In this document: positions 24,203 through 32,716 of the stretch, piece after piece | How positions within the stretch are numbered: the stretch's first letter is position 1 | How the letters are laid out: every line of letters begins with the position of its first letter | Source of the DNA: Rikenellaceae bacterium | GTDB taxonomy: Bacteria > Bacteroidota > Bacteroidia > Bacteroidales > Rikenellaceae | Assembly: GCA_015060065.1 (NCBI GenBank) | Contig: SUZF01000018.1 | Location: 1-44,990, forward strand | Direction of reading: 5' to 3' | Length of the DNA: 44,990 nt | Program-made: the position numbers and the translations under genes | Notes under the pieces: generated by a model | What the model was told of the DNA's origin: nothing | What the model saw: the letters and a program-made list of their open reading frames with translations, nothing else | The model's database searches: none

Positions 24203-25186
24203 ATGAACAAATTACGCATAGCATTGCTGGCAGGAGGCAACTCCTCGGAGCGCGAGATTGCACTGCAAAGTGCTGCACAAATCGAGCAGGCTCTCGACAA
24301 GACAAAATACGATGTTAAGGTTATCGACATCTACCACCGTGATTGGTTTTACACCGCCGAGGATGGCTCGCGCTATCCGCTCGACAAGAACGACTTTTCG
24401 CTGACGGTCGAGGGTGTGCGTTACGAGTTCGACTATGCCCTGATTATCATCCACGGCACTCCGGGCGAAGATGGCAGATTGCAGGGCTATCTCGACATTA
24501 TGGGTATTCCCTATTCGTCGTGTTCGATGGTCTCGTCAGCGATAACCTTCGACAAAGAGAGTACGAAGTTGGCAGTGGCGGCACGCGGTATCCGTGTGGC
24601 GAAGGAGATTTTCCTGCATCGTGGCGACAGGGTGGATGAAGACGAGATTGTTGCCCGACTCGGACTGCCTCTGTTTGTAAAACCCAACGCCAGTGGCAGC
24701 AGTTTCGGAGTTACCCGCGTGACCGATAAGGAGCAGATTGCAGCCGCCGTAGAGGAGGCTTTCAAGGAGAGCGATGACGTTCTGATTGAGGAGTTTATAT
24801 CCGGTAGAGAGATGGGGTGCGGAGTGTTGATTACGCGCGAGAAGGAGTACCTCTTCCCGATTACCGAGATTGTGTCGAAGAAGGCCTTTTTCGACTATGA
24901 GGCTAAATATACCAAAGGTATGTCCGAGGAGATTACCCCTGCGGATATCACTCCCGAAGTCAAGGAGAAACTCAATCGTATGACCCGCGAAGCATACAAG
25001 GCGTGCCGTTGTCGTGGAGTCGTGCGCATCGACTTTATCGTTATGCCCGATGGCGAGCCGTGCCTTATCGAGGTCAATTCAATCCCCGGAATGTCAAGCG
25101 GCAGTATTGTTCCCAAGCAGGCAAAGGCTATGGGCATCTCGTTAGGCGAGTTGTTCGATTTCGTGATTAGCGAAACAAAGGCGTAG
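24203..25186 (+). CDS. ddl: D-alanine--D-alanine ligase
   Basis: ATP-grasp enzyme that joins two D-alanines for peptidoglycan. The 327-residue protein starts MNKLRIALLAGGNSSEREI (Ddl opening GGxSxERE), has IHGTPGEDGRLQGYLDIMGIPY, LPLFVKPNASGSSFGVT in the ATP-grasp domain, and ends with CLIEVNSIPGMSSGSIVPKQ, the substrate/Mg2+ site. It lies 3 bases after nadD, so they are probably one transcript. Confidence 0.96.
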   Translation: MNKLRIALLAGGNSSEREIALQSAAQIEQALDKTKYDVKVIDIYHRDWFYTAEDGSRYPLDKNDFSLTVEGVRYEFDYALIIIHGTPGEDGRLQGYLDIMGIPYSSCSMVSSAITFDKESTKLAVAARGIRVAKEIFLHRGDRVDEDEIVARLGLPLFVKPNASGSSFGVTRVTDKEQIAAAVEEAFKESDDVLIEEFISGREMGCGVLITREKEYLFPITEIVSKKAFFDYEAKYTKGMSEEITPADITPEVKEKLNRMTREAYKACRCRGVVRIDFIVMPDGEPCLIEVNSIPGMSSGSIVPKQAKAMGISLGELFDFVISETKA

Positions 25187-25200
25187 AGAGGGTAACGAAT

Positions 25201-25353
25201 ATGGTGATTGTGTTGCTGCACCAGGAGGATGTACTGCTACGCAAACATATCGAGAAGCATATTGCCCGCTTTGTTGATGAGGAGGTTTCAGAGAGTCGTT
25301 GTCAAAAGCGCGTAGTGAGAAAAAGAGAAAAAAGTAGTATTTTTGTCATTTGA
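25201..25353 (+). CDS. possible small protein after ddl
   Basis: A 50-codon ORF (MVIVLLHQEDVLLRKHIEKH at its start) opens 14 bases after the ddl stop. The first ~28 residues could form an amphipathic helix (HQEDVLLRKHIEKHIARFVD); the second half is lysine/arginine-rich. The stop lies inside a hairpin-repeat element at 25345. It matches no family I recognise, and may be a decayed fragment or a chance ORF. Confidence 0.25.
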   Translation: MVIVLLHQEDVLLRKHIEKHIARFVDEEVSESRCQKRVVRKREKSSIFVI

Positions 25354-25418
25354 TGCCATTCAGCAATCTTTGATTGTGCATGCCATTAAGGGCGTAGCCC
25401 GAATGTCATTCAATGCCA
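25345..25418 (+). repeat. ATGCCATT-flanked double hairpin element
   Basis: Bases 25345-25358 (GTCATTTGATGCCA) and 25405-25418 (GTCATTCAATGCCA) are near-identical direct repeats 60 bases apart. Between them ATGCCATT, hairpin CAATC-TTT-GATTG, ATGCCATT, hairpin GGGC-GTA-GCCC, ATGTCATT follow in order. It lies directly upstream of the DUF3109 gene. Confidence 0.6.
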
Positions 25419-25442
25419 CGAAAAACAAAAATGAGAATCAAT

Positions 25443-26051
25443 ATGATAGAAATCGAGGGTAAGATTGTCAGCACCGACCTGCTGACCGAGTGTTTCTGTT
25501 GCGATTTGGCGCAGTGCAAGGGTGCCTGTTGCATCGAGGGCGATGCGGGTGCTCCGCTCGATATTGACGAGGTCGATATCCTCGAAGAGGAGTATGAAAA
25601 CTACAAGCCTTATATGACCGAGGAGGGTATCCGTGCCGTTGAGGAGCAGGGCTTTATGGTTGTCGATACGGATGGCGACTACACCACACCGCTCGTCAAT
25701 GGTGGAGAGTGTGCCTTTACCTGCTACGATGAGAATGGCGTGGCTCTCTGTGCTATTGATAAGGCTTTCCGCGAGGGTAAATGCGCCTTCCAGAAGCCGA
25801 TATCGTGCCACCTCTATCCGATTCGCGTGGTTAATTTCCGCAACGGTGGCGAGGGCCTGAACTACCACCGTTGGCATATCTGCAAGTCGGCATGCGAAAA
25901 TGGCAAAAAACTCGGCATACCGGTCTATAAGTCACTGCGCGAGCCTATCATCCGCAAGTGGGGCGAGGAGTTCTACAAGGCTATGGAGGCAGCGGAGCAA
26001 TTGATAATTAATCCTCTTTCAGAGTCTTTTCCTCCTCGCGGCTCGGCATAG
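25443..26051 (+). CDS. DUF3109 cysteine-rich protein
   Basis: A 202-residue soluble protein beginning MIEIEGKIVSTDLL, with cysteines in CFCCDLAQCKGACCIEGDAG (~residue 18) and others in GECAFTC, GVALCAID, KCAFQKPISCHLYPIRV and KSACENG. This pattern is that of the DUF3109/YkgJ-type cysteine-rich families, which probably bind zinc or iron-sulfur clusters; function unknown. The start at 25443 is chosen; 25431 and 25413 are in-frame alternatives, the latter inside the hairpin repeat. The last ~16 codons (from LIINPLSESFPPRGSA) derive from the repeat at 26010 and its AT-rich flank, so the C-terminus has been extended or replaced. Confidence 0.85.
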   Translation: MIEIEGKIVSTDLLTECFCCDLAQCKGACCIEGDAGAPLDIDEVDILEEEYENYKPYMTEEGIRAVEEQGFMVVDTDGDYTTPLVNGGECAFTCYDENGVALCAIDKAFREGKCAFQKPISCHLYPIRVVNFRNGGEGLNYHRWHICKSACENGKKLGIPVYKSLREPIIRKWGEEFYKAMEAAEQLIINPLSESFPPRGSA

Positions 26052-26094
26052 AGCAAACAAGTTTGCCCTCTGCTCTCGCTCCGCAGCGTCGGTT
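26010..26094 (+). repeat. interspersed hairpin repeat, copy C (encodes the end of DUF3109)
   Basis: Third copy of the element at 7173 and 23271. Arms here are CTCT/AGAG (loop TTC) and CAAAC/GTTTG (loop AA), with the same GGCTCGGCATAG, CCTCTGCTCTCGCT and CCGCAGCGTCGGTT parts. The DUF3109 stop TAG (26049-26051) is within the conserved GGCATAG. Confidence 0.85.
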
Positions 26095-26133
26095 GACAAT
26101 TGACAGTTGATAATTTTAACACTAAATAAGAGT

Positions 26134-27279
26134 ATGAACATTAAGAGAATAGTGACTCTATCGGTTGTAGCAGCAATGGCCGCAGGGGTTGCAGTGGCTC
26201 AATCGCCTGCCGAGGTGGCAGTGAGCGGTGGCGAGCAGGCATCGACAACGGTGGCTGCAAGCAGCAACGCGACAGCCACTAACACCGAAACAGCAACCGT
26301 GGAGGCAACGACCGAGAACGCCTCGGCAAGCGATAATGCCTCGTCTGCCGAGATAAATGTCGTGCCGGCGAAACCCACGAAGCCGACTCCCGTTGCGCCC
26401 GTCCGCAAAATCGAAGAGATGGTGGTCGATACATTGCCGACAGTGAATGAGGCGTTGAAGATTGTGCTATACAACGACAATACTTGGCGATATGTCCGCG
26501 ACCGCAGTGTACGTCAGGATAGTACCGTCTTCGAGAAGTATTGGAGCACAGATGTTATCTCGCCTTATCGCGAGGTGCCGTTGGCTTCACTCCCCGTGTC
26601 GGTCGTGATTCCGTTGGTTGATTCGCTCAAAAGTTATCACTATCCCTACCAAGGGCGCATAATCTCGCGCTATGGTCCCCGCAGAGGTCGCAACCACAAC
26701 GGAGTGGATTTACCCTTGAAGGAGGGCTCTCCAATATACGCCACCTTCGATGGGCGCGTGCGCTACGCCCAGAACAGCCGCACGGGCTATGGTAATCTGG
26801 TAATTATCCGCCACGATAACGGACTTGAAACATATATGGGTCATCTCTCGAAAATTACCGTCAAGGCGGGCGATTGGGTGACGGCAGGTCAGGTCGTGGG
26901 CGAGGGCGGCTCGACGGGTCGCAGCACGGGGCCACACCTCCACTTCGAAACTCGCTATTATGGTCAATCGTTTGACCCGGAGCGACTTATAGACTTTAAT
27001 ACAGGTATGCTGCGTCGCGAAACATTCCTCTTGAAGCGCAAATTCTTCGATATATACTCCCGTTACGACCAGAACTTCGAGGACGAGATTGCCAACGAAG
27101 AGGACGACAAGCGCGAGGCTGCCGAGTTGGCGGCACGTCGCTACTACAAAGTTCGCTCCGGAGACACGTTGAGCGGTATTGCCGTAAAGTATGGCACGAC
27201 CGTTACACGCATCTGCCAACTCAACGGAATCAACAGAAATGCAATTCTGAAAGTGGGTAAAACTTTGAGGGTTAGATAG
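26134..27279 (+). CDS. secreted M23 peptidase with LysM domain
   Basis: Probable peptidoglycan hydrolase or cell-envelope factor. The 381-residue protein starts MNIKRIVTLSVVAAMAAGVA (signal peptide, cleavage after AVAQ ~23), then a low-complexity Ala/Thr/Ser linker (24-90). The M23 domain lies at ~170-290 with H188 and D192 (NHNGVD) and HLHFE (H268-H270). A LysM domain fills 338-380 (YYKVRSGDTLSGIAVKYGTT). The zinc ligands appear intact, so it is likely active. The ATG at 26134 is preferred over an upstream in-frame codon because of the signal peptide. It ends 3 bases from convergent yggS. Confidence 0.92.
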   Translation: MNIKRIVTLSVVAAMAAGVAVAQSPAEVAVSGGEQASTTVAASSNATATNTETATVEATTENASASDNASSAEINVVPAKPTKPTPVAPVRKIEEMVVDTLPTVNEALKIVLYNDNTWRYVRDRSVRQDSTVFEKYWSTDVISPYREVPLASLPVSVVIPLVDSLKSYHYPYQGRIISRYGPRRGRNHNGVDLPLKEGSPIYATFDGRVRYAQNSRTGYGNLVIIRHDNGLETYMGHLSKITVKAGDWVTAGQVVGEGGSTGRSTGPHLHFETRYYGQSFDPERLIDFNTGMLRRETFLLKRKFFDIYSRYDQNFEDEIANEEDDKREAAELAARRYYKVRSGDTLSGIAVKYGTTVTRICQLNGINRNAILKVGKTLRVR

Positions 27280-27282
27280 CGA

Positions 27283-27945
27283 CTATAAGTAGTTGCGATA
27301 ACCGAAGATTTTGCTTCCGACGCGCACCATTGTCGAGCCACACTCGACAGCAAGAGGGTAGTCGTCAGACATACCCATCGACACCACATTGAAAGCCTCG
27401 CCAAAGTGCGGGGCTAATTCATTACGATACTCCACAAGTCGCTCGAAATCAGCACGAACAACCGCCTCATCTTCTGTATTGGTTGCGATACACATCACAC
27501 CCCTTACGCGCACATTCCCAAACTGTGCGAAAGCCCCTCGACGCACCTCCGCAAGCAGGTCGGCATACTTCCAACCCGTCTTACTCTGCTCGCGAGCAAC
27601 GTGAATCTCCAACAAGCAATCTATCGTGCGGTCGCACTTACGAGCCTCGCGGTCGATAACCTCCATAAGGCGCAGGCTATCTACCGAGTGAATCATCGAC
27701 ACGAAGGGGGCGATATACTTTACCTTATTGGTTTGGAGATGACCTATCATGTGCCACTCGATATCGCGTGGCAGAGCCTCGTATTTAGCCTTCAACTCCT
27801 GCGGTCGGCTCTCGCCAAAGATGCGCTGACCGCCATCGTAAGCCTCGCGGATAGCCTCCACGGGGTGGGTTTTCGACACCGCTACAAGTGTCACACCTGC
27901 GGGGAGTGTGGAACGTATTTCGTTGATTTTGCTTGTAATGCTCAT
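27283..27945 (-). CDS. yggS: YggS/PROSC-type pyridoxal phosphate homeostasis protein
   Basis: A 220-residue PLP-binding protein of the YggS (PLPBP) family that keeps free PLP balanced. It starts MSITSKINEIRSTLPAGVTL; the PLP lysine is in LVAVSKTHPVEAIREAYDGG and the family motifs FGESRPQELKAKYEAL and WHMIGHLQTNKVKY follow. No racemase-type second active residue is needed. It ends 3 bases from the convergent M23 gene. Confidence 0.95.
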   Translation of the reverse strand: MSITSKINEIRSTLPAGVTLVAVSKTHPVEAIREAYDGGQRIFGESRPQELKAKYEALPRDIEWHMIGHLQTNKVKYIAPFVSMIHSVDSLRLMEVIDREARKCDRTIDCLLEIHVAREQSKTGWKYADLLAEVRRGAFAQFGNVRVRGVMCIATNTEDEAVVRADFERLVEYRNELAPHFGEAFNVVSMGMSDDYPLAVECGSTMVRVGSKIFGYRNYL

Positions 27946-27965
27946 CGTGTTACCATTTATCTACG

Positions 27966-27973
27966 CAAAAGTA
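27966..27973 (-). promoter_or_regulatory. -7 element for yggS
   Basis: TACTTTTG on the minus strand, exact TAnnTTTG match, 20 bases before the yggS ATG. Confidence 0.55.
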
Positions 27974-28006
27974 GGCAAAGAAAACGGTTTTTCGAAAAGT
28001 TTTGCG

Positions 28007-28014
28007 TATATTTG
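28007..28014 (+). promoter_or_regulatory. -7 element for the C69 peptidase gene
   Basis: TATATTTG, exact TAnnTTTG match, 33 bases before the C69 ATG; faces away from the yggS element. Confidence 0.55.
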
Positions 28015-28047
28015 TCAAAATTGTGACTAACAAAAAATAATAAAGAT

Positions 28048-29676
28048 ATGAAACGACTGATTTTGACTATTCTCCTCGGTGTGGCAGTGTGGCGTGCCGA
28101 TGCCTGCACCAACTTTATCGTGACCAAGGGAGCCTCGACAGATGGCTCGGTAATGGTCAGTTATGCTGCCGACTCGCATCAACTCTACGGTGCGCTCTAT
28201 TTCGTGCCGGGAGGTAAATTCAAGGCTGGCGAGATGCTCCGCGTCGAGGAGTGGGACACGGGCAAGTATCTCGGAGATATTCCGCAAATTCCCACAACAC
28301 ACACCACAATCGGCAATATGAACTCGCACTCGCTTATCATTGCCGAGACAACCTACGGAGGTCGTGCGGAGTTGGAGGACCCCAACGGCACAATGGACTA
28401 CGGCTCACTGATATACATCGCTCTGCAACGTGCCAAGACGGCTCGTGAGGCTATTGCGGTCATTGCTGACCTCGCGGCAACACACGGCTACGCATCGAGC
28501 GGTGAATCGTTCTCGATTGCCGACCGCAACGAGGCGTGGATTATGGAACTTATCAGCAAGGGTAAGTTCGGCAAGGGTATCGTTTGGGTGGCTCGCCGTA
28601 TCCCTGATGGATATGTATCGGCTCACGCAAATCAGGCGCGTATTACAACTTTCCCGCTTAACGACAAGGAGAATTGCCTCTACTCGGAGGATGTCATCTC
28701 GTTTGCCCGCGAGAGAGGCTATTTCAACGGCAAAGACGAGGAGTTCTCGTTCTGCGATGCCTACGCTCCGCTCGACTTCGGTGCAATGCGCGGTTGCGAG
28801 GCGAGAGTGTGGGCATTCTTCCGCACTGTGGCTGACGATATGGACAAATATGTCGATTACGCTATGGGGCACAACCCCAAGAATCGTATGCCTCTGTGGG
28901 TTAAGCCTCGCACGAAGGTTGCTCCGAAGGTGGTGTTCGATGCCATGCGCGACCACTACGAGGATACTCCGATGGATATGACGACCGATATCGGTGCCGG
29001 TGGCAGCCACTGCCCTTATCGTTGGCGCCCGATGTATTTCAAGGTCGATGGCGTGGAGTACTGCAACGAGCGTGCTACGGCTACACAGCAGACAGGTTTC
29101 TGGTTTGTGGCGCAGGCTCGTGAGAAGAAAGAGGGTATCCTTTGGTTTGGTACTGATGATGCTGCAACCTCGCCCCTTACGCCTATCTATGCCAACTCGA
29201 CAGAGATTCCGTGGTGCTTCTCGGAGCAGAACGGCTCGATGCTCAAATATTCGGATGAGTCGATGTTCTGGATTACCAACCGCATTGCACAGTTCGCCTA
29301 CCTGCGTTACGATGTTATCGGCAAGCATGTTCGCTCGGAAATAGACAAGTGGGAGAGTGCTATGCTCGAACAGGTAAAAGAGATTGATACGGCTATTGCC
29401 AACGTAGGCAACAACCCCAAGAAGGCTGCAAAGATTGCCACAAAATTCTCGGTTGGCTCGGCAGACATCCTCTTCAACTACTGGAAAACAATGGATAATT
29501 ACCTGATGGTTAAGTATATCGACGGTAACATCAAGAGCGAAGACGAGAAGGGCTTTATTGAGAATGGAAACGGCAAGGATATCCCTGCCAAGATTCAACA
29601 ACCCGGCTACTCCGAGAAGTGGAAGAGAGCCGTTGCAGCCGACAACGGCACGATTTTGAGGGTAGTAAATAACTAA
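28048..29676 (+). CDS. C69-family dipeptidase (Ntn hydrolase), secreted
   Basis: Exported dipeptidase of the PepD/C69 family. The 542-residue protein begins with a signal peptide MKRLILTILLGVAVWRADA, followed directly by C20-TNFIVTKGAST, the N-terminal Cys nucleophile expected after processing, as in other Ntn hydrolases. DGSVMVSYAADSHQ and the later EAWIMELISKGKFGKGIVW segments match the family. Substrates are dipeptides in characterised members. It is the first gene of a plus-strand cluster with GH10 and lpdA (gaps 23 and 28 bases) under its own -7 element. Confidence 0.92.
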   Translation: MKRLILTILLGVAVWRADACTNFIVTKGASTDGSVMVSYAADSHQLYGALYFVPGGKFKAGEMLRVEEWDTGKYLGDIPQIPTTHTTIGNMNSHSLIIAETTYGGRAELEDPNGTMDYGSLIYIALQRAKTAREAIAVIADLAATHGYASSGESFSIADRNEAWIMELISKGKFGKGIVWVARRIPDGYVSAHANQARITTFPLNDKENCLYSEDVISFARERGYFNGKDEEFSFCDAYAPLDFGAMRGCEARVWAFFRTVADDMDKYVDYAMGHNPKNRMPLWVKPRTKVAPKVVFDAMRDHYEDTPMDMTTDIGAGGSHCPYRWRPMYFKVDGVEYCNERATATQQTGFWFVAQAREKKEGILWFGTDDAATSPLTPIYANSTEIPWCFSEQNGSMLKYSDESMFWITNRIAQFAYLRYDVIGKHVRSEIDKWESAMLEQVKEIDTAIANVGNNPKKAAKIATKFSVGSADILFNYWKTMDNYLMVKYIDGNIKSEDEKGFIENGNGKDIPAKIQQPGYSEKWKRAVAADNGTILRVVNN

Positions 29677-29699
29677 ACGACTAAATATCAAACAAAAAA

Positions 29700-31238
29700 A
29701 TGAAGAAGGCGATTTTATCGGCTGTTTTGGCCGTTGTAGCAGTGAGCGTGCAGGCTCAAATCCAATTTCCTCGCTCGCAAGCCGAGGATACAAAGGGTTA
29801 TATGAGCGAGGCGTATTGGAAATTATGGAATCCGGAGGAGCAGGCTCGTATTGAGGCTGATATCGAGAAGTATCGCAAGGCCGACGGAGAGTTTTCTGTT
29901 GTAGATATCAAGCGTAATTCGGAGGTCAAGATAGAACAAATCTCACACGAGTTTATCTTTGGTGCGCACATCTTCAACTTCAACCAACTTGGCACAAAGG
30001 AGCGTAATGACCGTTATAAAGAGATGTTTGGCACACTCTTCAATCGTGCTACAATCCCCTTCTATTGGAGAGAGTTCGAGTTGGAGCAGGGCAAACCCCG
30101 CTTTGCAACCGAGTATCGCGACACGGAGGAGTTCTGGAACAACTGTGAGAATCCATACGACGAGTTACACTGGCGCCGTCCATCGACCGACCAGCTTGTC
30201 GAGTTCTGTGAGCAGAAGGGTATTCAGATGCACGGCCACGTATTGGTGTGGGGTAGTCGTCTAATCCGCCCGCGGTGGTACTTCAACCTCTTCAACAAGG
30301 AGGAGTTGGCGGCTCACAAGCGTCTGTTCCCGAATGAGCCTAACCGTTATCAAAATAAAGATGTTCAAAGCGACGAGTGGAAAGAGATGTCATTTGAGGA
30401 GGTTGCCCAAACATTCCCCAACTACGTCAAGACAATGCCGTTAGTTATGGAGAATCGCATCAAGCAGATTGCCGAACACTATGGAGGTCGTTTGCAGAGT
30501 TGGGATGTAGTAAATGAGAGCGCGCGTGATGACGATCAGGGTTTTCTGATAGAGAATCATCCGGTATCGAAGAGTCGTTATGGTCTGCTCTATGGCGACT
30601 ATCCATACCACGCATTGAAGTGTGCCGAGAAGTATTTTCCGAGTGATGTGGCTCTCAATATCAACGACTACCACCGCAAGCCCGGCTATACGACGCAAGT
30701 AAAGCGACTGTTGGAGCGTGGTTGTAAAATTGATATTATGGGAATACAGATGCACCTATTCAATGTCCAACACTGTATGGATATTGCCAATGGTGTAAAA
30801 ATCCAGACTCCTTCGCAGGTTCGAGAGTATATTGGTTGGGCTTCGGAGGCAAATCTTCCTCTCCATTTGAGCGAGGTTACCATTACTGCACCGTCGCAGG
30901 ATGAACGTGGTTTTATGATTCAGGCAATCATCACCCAGCAGCTCTATCGTTTGTGGTTCTCACAGGAGAAGATGATGGGTATCACTTGGTGGAATACCGT
31001 TGATGGTTGCGGCATTAAAGGCGAGCCGTCGGTTTCGGGTATCTTCTTCCGAGATATGAAGGAGAAACCGGCATACTACGCTCTTGACCAGTTGATTAAC
31101 CACGAATGGAAGACCAATCTCTCGGTTAAACCCGATGCCGAGGGTAAGGTGCGATTCCGTGGTTTTAAGGGCAAGTATCGCATTACCTACAAGGATAAGC
31201 GAGGTCGCGAACAGACAATGGAATACATTTTGAAATAG
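29700..31238 (+). CDS. GH10 endo-1,4-beta-xylanase, secreted
   Basis: Retaining endoxylanase. The 512-residue protein has a signal peptide (MKKAILSAVLAVVAVSVQA, cleavage after A19). The GH10 barrel lies at ~85-470: MHGHVLVWGS, the acid/base E273 in WDVVNES, and the nucleophile E392 in LPLHLSEVTIT; both glutamates are present. Extra segments at the N-terminus (20-85) and the C-terminus (470-512) surround it. Together with the GH3 enzyme it could act on plant xylan, though the two are not in one operon. Confidence 0.93.
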   Translation: MKKAILSAVLAVVAVSVQAQIQFPRSQAEDTKGYMSEAYWKLWNPEEQARIEADIEKYRKADGEFSVVDIKRNSEVKIEQISHEFIFGAHIFNFNQLGTKERNDRYKEMFGTLFNRATIPFYWREFELEQGKPRFATEYRDTEEFWNNCENPYDELHWRRPSTDQLVEFCEQKGIQMHGHVLVWGSRLIRPRWYFNLFNKEELAAHKRLFPNEPNRYQNKDVQSDEWKEMSFEEVAQTFPNYVKTMPLVMENRIKQIAEHYGGRLQSWDVVNESARDDDQGFLIENHPVSKSRYGLLYGDYPYHALKCAEKYFPSDVALNINDYHRKPGYTTQVKRLLERGCKIDIMGIQMHLFNVQHCMDIANGVKIQTPSQVREYIGWASEANLPLHLSEVTITAPSQDERGFMIQAIITQQLYRLWFSQEKMMGITWWNTVDGCGIKGEPSVSGIFFRDMKEKPAYYALDQLINHEWKTNLSVKPDAEGKVRFRGFKGKYRITYKDKRGREQTMEYILK

Positions 31239-31266
31239 GAGTTTTCTCAAAAGACAAAATCTCATT

Positions 31267-32634
31267 ATGAAGTATGATTTGATTGTTATCGGTAGCGGTC
31301 CGGGTGGATATGTTGCCGCAGTGCGTGCCGCTGAACTCGGCAAGAGGGTAGCGGTTGTTGAGCGTGCCGAGGCGGGAGGTGTCTGCCTAAATTGGGGTTG
31401 CATACCGACCAAAGCACTCGTCAAGAGCGCGCAGGTATATCACTATTGCCATACAGCCGCATCCTACGGCATAGACGTCGAGGGCGAGGTAAAGCCCGAT
31501 ATGACAAAGATTGTGGCTCGCTCGCGAGGTGTGAGCGACCTGATGCAGAAGGGGGTGCTGTTCCTGCTCAAAAAACATAACATCGACCTGCTGCAAGGCT
31601 TCGGCTCGTTAAAGGGCGGAGGCAGGGTAGATGTCGATGGCACGGAGTACGAGGCTGACCATATTCTACTCGCTACGGGTGCGCGCCCACGCGAAATGGC
31701 ATTTATGCCTATCGACGGCAAGCACATCATCTCCTCGCGCGAGGCTCTGACACTAGACCACCTGCCCGCGGATATGATTATCGTCGGTTCGGGTGCTATC
31801 GGCAGCGAGTTTGCGTGGATATACTCAACGCTGGGTGTGAAGGTTACCGTTGTGGAGTATATGCCCCAACTGATGCCCCTCGAAGACGAGGAGGTGGCCC
31901 GCGCTATGGAGCGAGCCTTCCGCAAACAACGTATCGGTGTGATGACCTCGACGACGGTTAAGCAGGTTACGGTCGAGGATGGTCGTTGCAAGGTCGAGGT
32001 CGAGGGTAAGAAGGGTGTCGAAACCCTTACGGCAGAGGTTGTTCTCTCGGCTGTGGGTGTTAAATCCAATATCGAGAATCTCGGTCTCGAAGAGGCTGGC
32101 GTAGCGGTCGAGCGCGACAAAGTCAAAGTCGATGAGTTCTACCGTACATCGGTTGAGGGAATCTATGCCATTGGCGACATTATCGCAACACCGGCTCTGG
32201 CTCACGTCGCATCGGCAGAGGCTGTCTGTTGCGTGGAGGCGATGTTCGGACTCAATCCCGACCCTATCGACTACTCGGTAATTCCGTCGTGTGTCTATAC
32301 CACTCCCGAAGTTGCATCGGTCGGATTGACCGAAAAGCAGGCTGCCGAACAGGTCGGAGAGTACAAGGTCGGCAAATATCAATTTACCGCTTCGGGCAAG
32401 GCCGCGGCAGCAGGCGACCGCGAAGGCTTCGTAAAACTCATCTTCGACAAGGATGAACATCTGCTCGGAGCGCATATCGTCGGAGCAAACGTAACGGAGA
32501 TGCTTGGCGAGCCTTCGATTGCAAAGAGCCTCGGAGCCACAGCGAAGCAGATTGCCCGCACAATCCACTCACACCCGACACTCCATGAAGGTATCATGGA
32601 GGCGGCAGAGGCTGCACTCCGAATGGAGGAGTAG
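31267..32634 (+). CDS. lpdA: dihydrolipoyl dehydrogenase
   Basis: FAD enzyme that reoxidises dihydrolipoyl groups with NAD+. The 455-residue protein starts MKYDLIVIGSGPGGYVAAV (FAD GxGxxG), has the redox disulfide C40/C45 in GGVCLNWGCIPTKA, IIVGSGAIGSEFAW (NAD GxGxxG) and the C-terminal HSHPTLHEG with the catalytic His-Glu. No E1 or E2 complex gene is nearby; the protein may serve the 2-oxoacid dehydrogenases or glycine cleavage elsewhere. It lies 28 bases after GH10, with a strong terminator behind it. Confidence 0.95.
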   Translation: MKYDLIVIGSGPGGYVAAVRAAELGKRVAVVERAEAGGVCLNWGCIPTKALVKSAQVYHYCHTAASYGIDVEGEVKPDMTKIVARSRGVSDLMQKGVLFLLKKHNIDLLQGFGSLKGGGRVDVDGTEYEADHILLATGARPREMAFMPIDGKHIISSREALTLDHLPADMIIVGSGAIGSEFAWIYSTLGVKVTVVEYMPQLMPLEDEEVARAMERAFRKQRIGVMTSTTVKQVTVEDGRCKVEVEGKKGVETLTAEVVLSAVGVKSNIENLGLEEAGVAVERDKVKVDEFYRTSVEGIYAIGDIIATPALAHVASAEAVCCVEAMFGLNPDPIDYSVIPSCVYTTPEVASVGLTEKQAAEQVGEYKVGKYQFTASGKAAAAGDREGFVKLIFDKDEHLLGAHIVGANVTEMLGEPSIAKSLGATAKQIARTIHSHPTLHEGIMEAAEAALRMEE

Positions 32635-32657
32635 GCGTAACATATTAGTCTATAACC

Positions 32658-32700
32658 AATCAGGGCTGTCGCAACATTGCATGTTGGACAGCCCTGATTA
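32658..32700. terminator. nested hairpin terminator after lpdA
   Basis: AATCAGGGCTGTC pairs with GACAGCCCTGATT (13 bp), with an inner CAACAT/ATGTTG stem. The plus strand continues TACAT and the minus strand GGTTAT, without a T-run. It separates lpdA from the minus-strand truA group. Confidence 0.65.
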
Positions 32701-32716
32701 CATCTGACGATTACGC

